A stretch of DNA of 25,692 bases from Pleurocapsa sp. MO_226.B13 (GTDB lineage: Bacteria; Cyanobacteriota; Cyanobacteriia; Cyanobacteriales; Xenococcaceae): NCBI GenBank assembly GCA_030064795.1, contig JASJEI010000265.1:1-25692 (forward strand), given 5' to 3'. Position numbers and translations under genes: made by a program. The notes under the pieces were generated by a model, which saw only the letters and a list, made by a program, of their open reading frames with translations, ran no database searches and was not told the origin of the DNA. Below are positions 22,153-25,692 of the stretch, piece by piece (within the stretch, counting starts at the first letter, position 1; every line of letters starts with the position of its first letter).

Positions 22153-22584
22153 ATTTGCAGAAACAAATACTGGCAATGGAGATGAAAGCTAAGCTATCCA
22201 CTCTGTGGATGTTTTTCCTACTCAATACGATATTTCGGGATATCCATTGAATTTATTGAGCCTGGCTTCATTGAAAAGGCGATGACCGGGACATTCAATG
22301 GGACTCAAATCACAGAACATCTGCTGCTGTTGGGTGGTTTCGTGGCCGAAGTGCCGATCGCCATGGTTCTCCTCTCTCGACTATTGCCCTATGGCGCAAA
22401 CCGTTGGGCGAACATCATCGCCGCTGTGATTACCCTCTCGTTTGAAATCAGGAACGGCACCACCGATCTGGACGATACCTTTCACATGGTCATAGAAATA
22501 GCCGCTTTGTTATTCATCATTTGGTCGGCCTGGCGGTGGCGGAACCCAGCTCCCAAGCACTACTCAACCCGTCAGGAAGCATAA
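22149..22584 (+). pseudogene. DUF6326-family membrane protein gene with a single-base frameshift
   Basis: The first frame from the ATG at 22149 (AGGAG 8 nt upstream) reads through KAKLSTLWMFFLLNTIFRDI and then stops. One extra T near 22248 explains it: removing it joins to EFIEPGFIEKAMTGTFNGTQ, EVPIAMVLLSRLLPYGANRW and IEIAALLFIIWSAWRWRNP, a complete DUF6326 protein. Family members normally have all these blocks in one frame. Either the gene died recently or there is a sequencing error. It is the second gene of the operon behind repeat B. Confidence 0.8.
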
Positions 22585-22649
22585 TTTTAACGGACGCGCC
22601 CCAGATGCGAGAAATGAAGAAACCGTTTAATTCAACCAACGAGGATGTG

Positions 22650-22778
22650 ATGAACACTTCAGCTAAATTTTGGAACAAAATCGCCGCAGGTTATTCAAGA
22701 CAACCTATCGCGGATGAAGCAGCCTACCAGAAAAAACTGAATTCCCAACTAACAATTAAATGCATCCGGAGCAAATAG
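22650..22778 (+). pseudogene. N-terminal stub of a SAM-dependent methyltransferase
   Basis: The 42-residue frame begins NTSAKFWNKIAAGYSRQPIA and DEAAYQKKL, the usual start of a class I methyltransferase family (FWDKIAxKYxxxPIxDExxYQxKL). The SAM-binding glycine motif that should follow is absent: the frame breaks after KKL and ends in unrelated residues. GAGGATG-like sequence just before may serve as ribosome binding site. A homologous stub lies at 25407-25550. Confidence 0.65.
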
Positions 22779-22832
22779 TCGAACATTAATGATTTTCCTA
22801 AATTGAGAATTGGATATCACAAACTAAAAATT

Positions 22833-23531
22833 ATGAAAGCAATGGAATGGACAATCGGATGGTGGCGAGTCTCTCTTCAACGAGTTTATCCTACAGTCGC
22901 ACAACTGTCTCAAACCTATGATAAAGCTGCTTTCAGATGGCATGAACATCTTCGTCTTCTAGGATATTGCCATGCCTATCGGAAGCTGTGGAAATCACTA
23001 AAAGATGACGATCTTCTGCCTCACTGGCAAGACAATTCGGCTATTTGTGATTGTGGAATTGGCACAGCAGCATTTAGCCTGGCATTTGCTCAAACGATCG
23101 ATCCAACAACGCACATTACTGGAGTTGATATTTCCCCTCAGATGCTTAAAATTGCTCATCAAAAATTAAGTCAAACAAACGTTAGTCATCAAATCTGCCA
23201 AAGTGACCTAAGGAGGTTGCCATTTGCAGACGAATGCTTCGATGGGGTCATCAGTGCCCACGTACTCGAACACTTGCCTAATCCAGAACAGGGGTTAAAG
23301 GAAATAGTAAGAGTTTTACGTCCAGAGGCACCATTAATCCTTGCTGTTACTCAGTCTAATTTAATAGGCAGGTTGATTCAGTGGCATTGGGGCAATCGTT
23401 GTTTTTCTCCAGAAGAACTTTCAGAATTGATGTATAAAGCAGGACTCATCAATTTGCAGTTTTTTCCCTTTCCAATGGGATTAACTCGCTTCACGAGCTT
23501 TGTTTGTATCGGATTTAGAAGCTCAATGTAA
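22833..23531 (+). CDS. Class I SAM-dependent methyltransferase
   Basis: This 232-residue protein (from the ATG at 22833) has the Rossmann-like methyltransferase core. Motif I is ICDCGIGTAAFSLAFA (71-86), with Asp instead of the usual hydrophobic residue before CG; ITGVDISPQMLKIAHQKL carries the acidic residue D99 that binds the ribose, CQSDLRRLPFADECFDGVIS spans motifs II-III, HVLEHLPNPEQGLKEIVRVL and the GxLxLxVT-like strand follow. This resembles Methyltransf_11 proteins such as UbiE or small-molecule methylases; the acceptor is unknown. A TTG at 22803 would add 10 residues. It is a different protein from the flanking methyltransferase stubs. Confidence 0.85.
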   Translation: MKAMEWTIGWWRVSLQRVYPTVAQLSQTYDKAAFRWHEHLRLLGYCHAYRKLWKSLKDDDLLPHWQDNSAICDCGIGTAAFSLAFAQTIDPTTHITGVDISPQMLKIAHQKLSQTNVSHQICQSDLRRLPFADECFDGVISAHVLEHLPNPEQGLKEIVRVLRPEAPLILAVTQSNLIGRLIQWHWGNRCFSPEELSELMYKAGLINLQFFPFPMGLTRFTSFVCIGFRSSM

Positions 23532-23603
23532 GGGATACGCAGAGATTGCCCAAAGGGCAGTGGCAGAGCCAATCGCTCTTGATAGATTTGAGAAGAATGA
23601 GCT

Positions 23604-24257
23604 ATGAATTTAGAACTAGACCACGTTTTTATTCTGGTAAAGTCAGAAGCTAGGGTAGCAGATTTACTAATTGCTAAAGGGTTTGAGGAAGGGACTCGAA
23701 ATATACATCCAGGTCAAGGTACTTCTAACCGTCGCTTTTTTTTCAGTGATGGAATGCTGGAGTTCATCTGGGTTCGCGATGTAGCAGAAACCAAAAATGG
23801 CACTGGTCGAGATTTGCTGTTTCCAGAAAGAGATACAAACCCTATTGCATCACCATTTGGGGTTATTCTACGGCGAAAAGACAGGAGCGATTCGCCACCG
23901 CCAAAGATGCCGTTTAATGGCTGGAGTTACCAACCCACCTATTTCGAGCCACCAAACGCTTTTCATGTCGGAGCAAATTCCCATAATATATCCGAACCCC
24001 TCTGCATTTATGTTCCCTTTACTCTACCCAAATCTTCAGTCAACAAAGGAAAAATCAATAGTTCTTTTGCTATTAGTAATGTCTGCATTCATATACCATC
24101 CGCAGATCGCAATGAAGTTCTTGAAGCTGTAGATCGAGCGGACAGACTTTCGATTCAATATGGCAAGGAGCATTTAATGGAAATGGTATTAAACGAGCGC
24201 TCCACCAAAAAGGTCGTAGATTTCCGACCGGGAATTCCTTTGATTATGTACTGGTAG
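23604..24257 (+). CDS. VOC/glyoxalase-like domain protein
   Basis: The 217-residue protein starts MNLELDHVFILVKSEARVAD, the first strand of a vicinal-oxygen-chelate (glyoxalase-like) module in which the His of LDHVF often binds metal. Then come GTSNRRFFFSDGMLEFIWV with a Glu at the second metal-ligand position, FGVILRRKD and WSYQPTYFEPPNAFHVG. A second half (about 130-217) is less regular. Metal-dependent VOC enzymes include dioxygenases, lyases and resistance proteins; some only bind ligands. No substrate can be named. GAGAAG about 12 nt upstream is a weak ribosome binding site. It stands 72 bp after the methyltransferase on the same strand. Confidence 0.8.
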   Translation: MNLELDHVFILVKSEARVADLLIAKGFEEGTRNIHPGQGTSNRRFFFSDGMLEFIWVRDVAETKNGTGRDLLFPERDTNPIASPFGVILRRKDRSDSPPPKMPFNGWSYQPTYFEPPNAFHVGANSHNISEPLCIYVPFTLPKSSVNKGKINSSFAISNVCIHIPSADRNEVLEAVDRADRLSIQYGKEHLMEMVLNERSTKKVVDFRPGIPLIMYW

Positions 24258-24284
24258 TTAGAACCTCAACAACAGGAGAAAAAA

Positions 24285-24389
24285 ATGAATCTCGACAGTA
24301 AAATTTTTCGACAAGATAGAAACATTGAATCGCCAGGCAAATATTATTATTGGTGCGTTAACTATCGCTATTCCCAGGGGTCAGTTTAA
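24285..24389 (+). CDS. Possible 34-residue small protein
   Basis: A strong ribosome binding site (AGGAG, 7 nt before the ATG) opens a 34-codon frame beginning MNLDSKIFRQDRNIE and ending in a Tyr-rich part (KYYYWCVNYRYSQGSV). No family is recognised. It may be a real small protein or the truncated start of a lost gene. The rest of the gap, 24390-24572, is AT-rich and I see no other feature. Confidence 0.3.
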   Translation: MNLDSKIFRQDRNIESPGKYYYWCVNYRYSQGSV

Positions 24390-24572
24390 AAGCCAGTAAT
24401 TCACCTTTTTCATTAGTCAGTAATTATAAAAAAAAATAGGCTTTTGAAACACAAAAATCTTGGATTAACAGCAAATTTGACGAGCGAGAATCAAGAATAA
24501 TTATGTCGATCTATTTATATTTAAGTAGTCAAAAAATTTTATTATTTCACTCGAAAAAAAGAGGATAAAAAT

Positions 24573-25019
24573 ATGCCGAAAAATATAATGAATTGGCTAA
24601 CACTTAAGATATTTTTTTACTTGTTGATATTTTATTTGATTGCGGATGTCATTAATTCACTTAACGAGCGCTCGCCAGAAAATTCTGCCTCAATAATCGA
24701 TCGAATAACATTAATCGCTGAAATAGATCCAAACACTATATATCAAATTGAGCAAGAGGCGAGACAAGAGAGAATCGAACGATTTGAAGAACAGCAACAG
24801 CTTTTAAATGAACGCCGACAGCAAAGGAATGAGCAACGACAACAGGAATGGAATGACCGACAACAACAATGGAGAGATAAACATAGAGAACAACAACAAG
24901 AATATCGGGAGATGAGAAGTCAGCAGCAAGAAAAAGATCGAGAAATGAGAAGTCAGCAACAAGAAAGAATTCGCCAAAGAAACGAAAGGATTCATCTCCG
25001 CCGAGAAAATTTTAAATAA
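24573..25019 (+). CDS. Membrane-anchored Gln/Arg/Glu-rich helical protein
   Basis: The 148-residue protein has one hydrophobic span near the N-terminus (about 8-28, WLTLKIFFYLLIFYLIADVI) that would act as a signal anchor, then a linker (30-58) and a long charged helix from 58 to 148 made almost only of Gln, Arg, Glu, Lys and Asn. The helix contains an exact-phase tandem unit of 33 nt (REMRSQQQEKD at 112-122, REMRSQQQERI at 123-133), so an extended coiled coil or single alpha-helix is likely, lying on the periplasmic or cytoplasmic side. AGAGGA before the ATG supports the start. I recognise no family; low complexity makes similarity-based naming unsafe. Confidence 0.6.
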   Translation: MPKNIMNWLTLKIFFYLLIFYLIADVINSLNERSPENSASIIDRITLIAEIDPNTIYQIEQEARQERIERFEEQQQLLNERRQQRNEQRQQEWNDRQQQWRDKHREQQQEYREMRSQQQEKDREMRSQQQERIRQRNERIHLRRENFK

Positions 25020-25167
25020 AAATATTTTATATTGCTACTTTAGTAATACATTTTTCTTCAGGCGCTTGCTATATACCGATGCGGTACTAAGCTAGGTTTT
25101 TAGAGATGCTATATTTGCCCGCACAATCCTAGAATATAAAGAAGGGTATTAACGCATCTTTATTCAA

Positions 25168-25410
25168 ATGACAGGACAAGAAATAGTTGAAATTTTCCCA
25201 GAGTCGCCAACCGAGTTTTTTCTTAAGATAGTAAATGCTCAACTAACTTTTATTGATATTGATGAGGGTGAAAAATCACAGGTAATCCTTCATCTACATG
25301 AAATAAATAGGATTCTGAAAAAATTGACTGATAAACAAATCTTAGTTTGTTTTCATCCAATTAAAGCGCAAATAAATAACAATCTACAAGCGGAGAGGAC
25401 AGTAACATGA
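25168..25410 (+). pseudogene. C-terminal DUF3471-like remnant of a serine hydrolase/beta-lactamase-like protein
   Basis: The frame reads EIFPESPTEFFLKIVNAQLT and FIDIDEGEKSQVILHLHEIN, which matches the end of DUF3471, a domain at the C-terminus of many beta-lactamase-family (class C-like) serine hydrolases (FPESxTxFFLKVVDAQxTF...VxxLxLHQ). The catalytic part that should precede it is absent; the region before (25020-25167) holds no such sequence. The last 25 residues diverge. It overlaps the following methyltransferase stub by 4 nt (ATGA). Confidence 0.55.
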
Positions 25411-25550
25411 ATCAATCTGTTGAATTTTGGGACAAAATTGCCGACAAGTATTCCAAACAACCCATTGCTGATGAAGCATCTTATCAAAAAAAACTAAAAG
25501 TCACCCAGAATTATTTTAAGCCAGACATCAGCCCAGTCAAGGTGCTGTGA
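25407..25550 (+). pseudogene. Second N-terminal stub of the SAM-dependent methyltransferase family
   Basis: The 47-residue frame begins MNQSVEFWDKIADKYSKQPI and ADEASYQKKLKVTQNYFKPD, the normal start of the same methyltransferase family as at 22650. The glycine-rich SAM motif expected next is replaced by ISPVKVL and a stop, so the gene was cut by a rearrangement. GGAGAGGA lies just upstream. The remaining bases to the window end show no recognisable gene. Confidence 0.65.
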
Positions 25551-25664
25551 GCCAAAGGAACTGATTGTCAATAATAGGGGCTTCTTCTCAGTAAGCTCAA
25601 TCAATCTATCAAGTCTTACTATCAACTGGAGTCAGACACAGAAGGGAAAGTTAAAGAAAACAAT

Positions 25665-25692
25665 AAGTTCGCGAAGATATCTTCGCGAACTT
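25665..25692. repeat. 28-bp perfect palindrome at the window edge
   Basis: The arms AAGTTCGCGAAGAT and ATCTTCGCGAACTT are perfectly complementary and directly adjoining, each with a TCGCGA core. The palindrome reaches the last base, so it may continue beyond the window. Possible roles are a terminator-like hairpin, a regulator site or an element end; none can be chosen here. Confidence 0.7.

Noticed and set aside
25551..25664. Possible transposase end in the last bases
   Set aside because: Frames are open to the edge in places but show no transposase motif, and the sequence is too short to judge.
1..25692. CRISPR arrays, tRNA or rRNA genes
   Set aside because: No regularly spaced repeat array and no cloverleaf or rRNA-like stretch was noticed when reading both strands; short tRNAs could still be missed without a scan.
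1..25692. Recurring GCGATCGC and GCGCTCGC octamers as protein-binding sites
   Set aside because: GCGATCGC is the HIP1 motif dispersed across cyanobacterial genomes. GCGCTCGC (about six copies on both strands) is scattered in genes and gaps with no spacing pattern.

Overview
The window looks like cyanobacterial DNA. The octamer GCGATCGC (HIP1) recurs along it (about 19 copies by eye), and most proteins resemble cyanobacterial families. The sequence alone does not show whether this is chromosome or plasmid. The centre is AT-rich and holds extra copies of replication genes (sliding clamp, clamp-loader subunits, a helicase), which suggests a large plasmid, chromid or integrated element.

Layout. 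(1) 1-4.1 kb is an accessory patchwork: the end of a membrane protein, a linalool dehydratase/isomerase-like protein, a two-domain flavodoxin-fold oxidoreductase, and two fragments of isoprenylcysteine methyltransferase-like genes. (2) 4.1-14.8 kb is an AT-rich DNA-maintenance block: family 4 uracil-DNA glycosylase, a HigBA toxin-antitoxin pair with operator and terminator, an unknown protein with a duplicated beta-rich segment, an SF1B (Dda/RecD2-like) helicase, a DnaN clamp with a basic tail, a broken Uma2 gene, a coiled-coil protein with a J-domain-like end, an unknown protein, then dnaX and holA overlapping by 4 nt. Between the divergent halves (11.98-12.42 kb) lies a gene-free stretch with spaced ATTGC motifs and two hairpins, a candidate origin or control region. 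(3) 14.8-22.6 kb is richer in GC and centres on a large LAL/MalT-type LuxR regulator, followed by a SnoaL-like gene that forms an integron-type cassette with its own attC site, a glutathione S-transferase, a shortened AraC regulator, DUF6326 membrane proteins and a quinone-oxidoreductase-like dehydrogenase. Two 122-bp direct repeats, each with four similarly spaced TCCYYACA elements, lie 3.8 kb apart here and may be binding sites of the LAL regulator. (4) 22.6-25.7 kb is a debris-rich accessory zone: two separate N-terminal stubs of the same methyltransferase family, a complete methyltransferase, a VOC protein, a Gln/Arg-rich anchored protein, a DUF3471 fragment and a 28-bp perfect palindrome at the window edge.

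How they may work together. UDG, helicase, clamp, clamp-loader subunits and a possible J-domain co-chaperone together look like an accessory replication/repair set that would need host polymerase and host delta-prime. HigBA would stabilise the element. The LAL region looks like a stress or small-molecule-responsive regulon of oxidoreductases and small membrane proteins, partly decayed and partly rebuilt by cassette insertion. All assignments are from reading the sequence and remembered families; no search was run.
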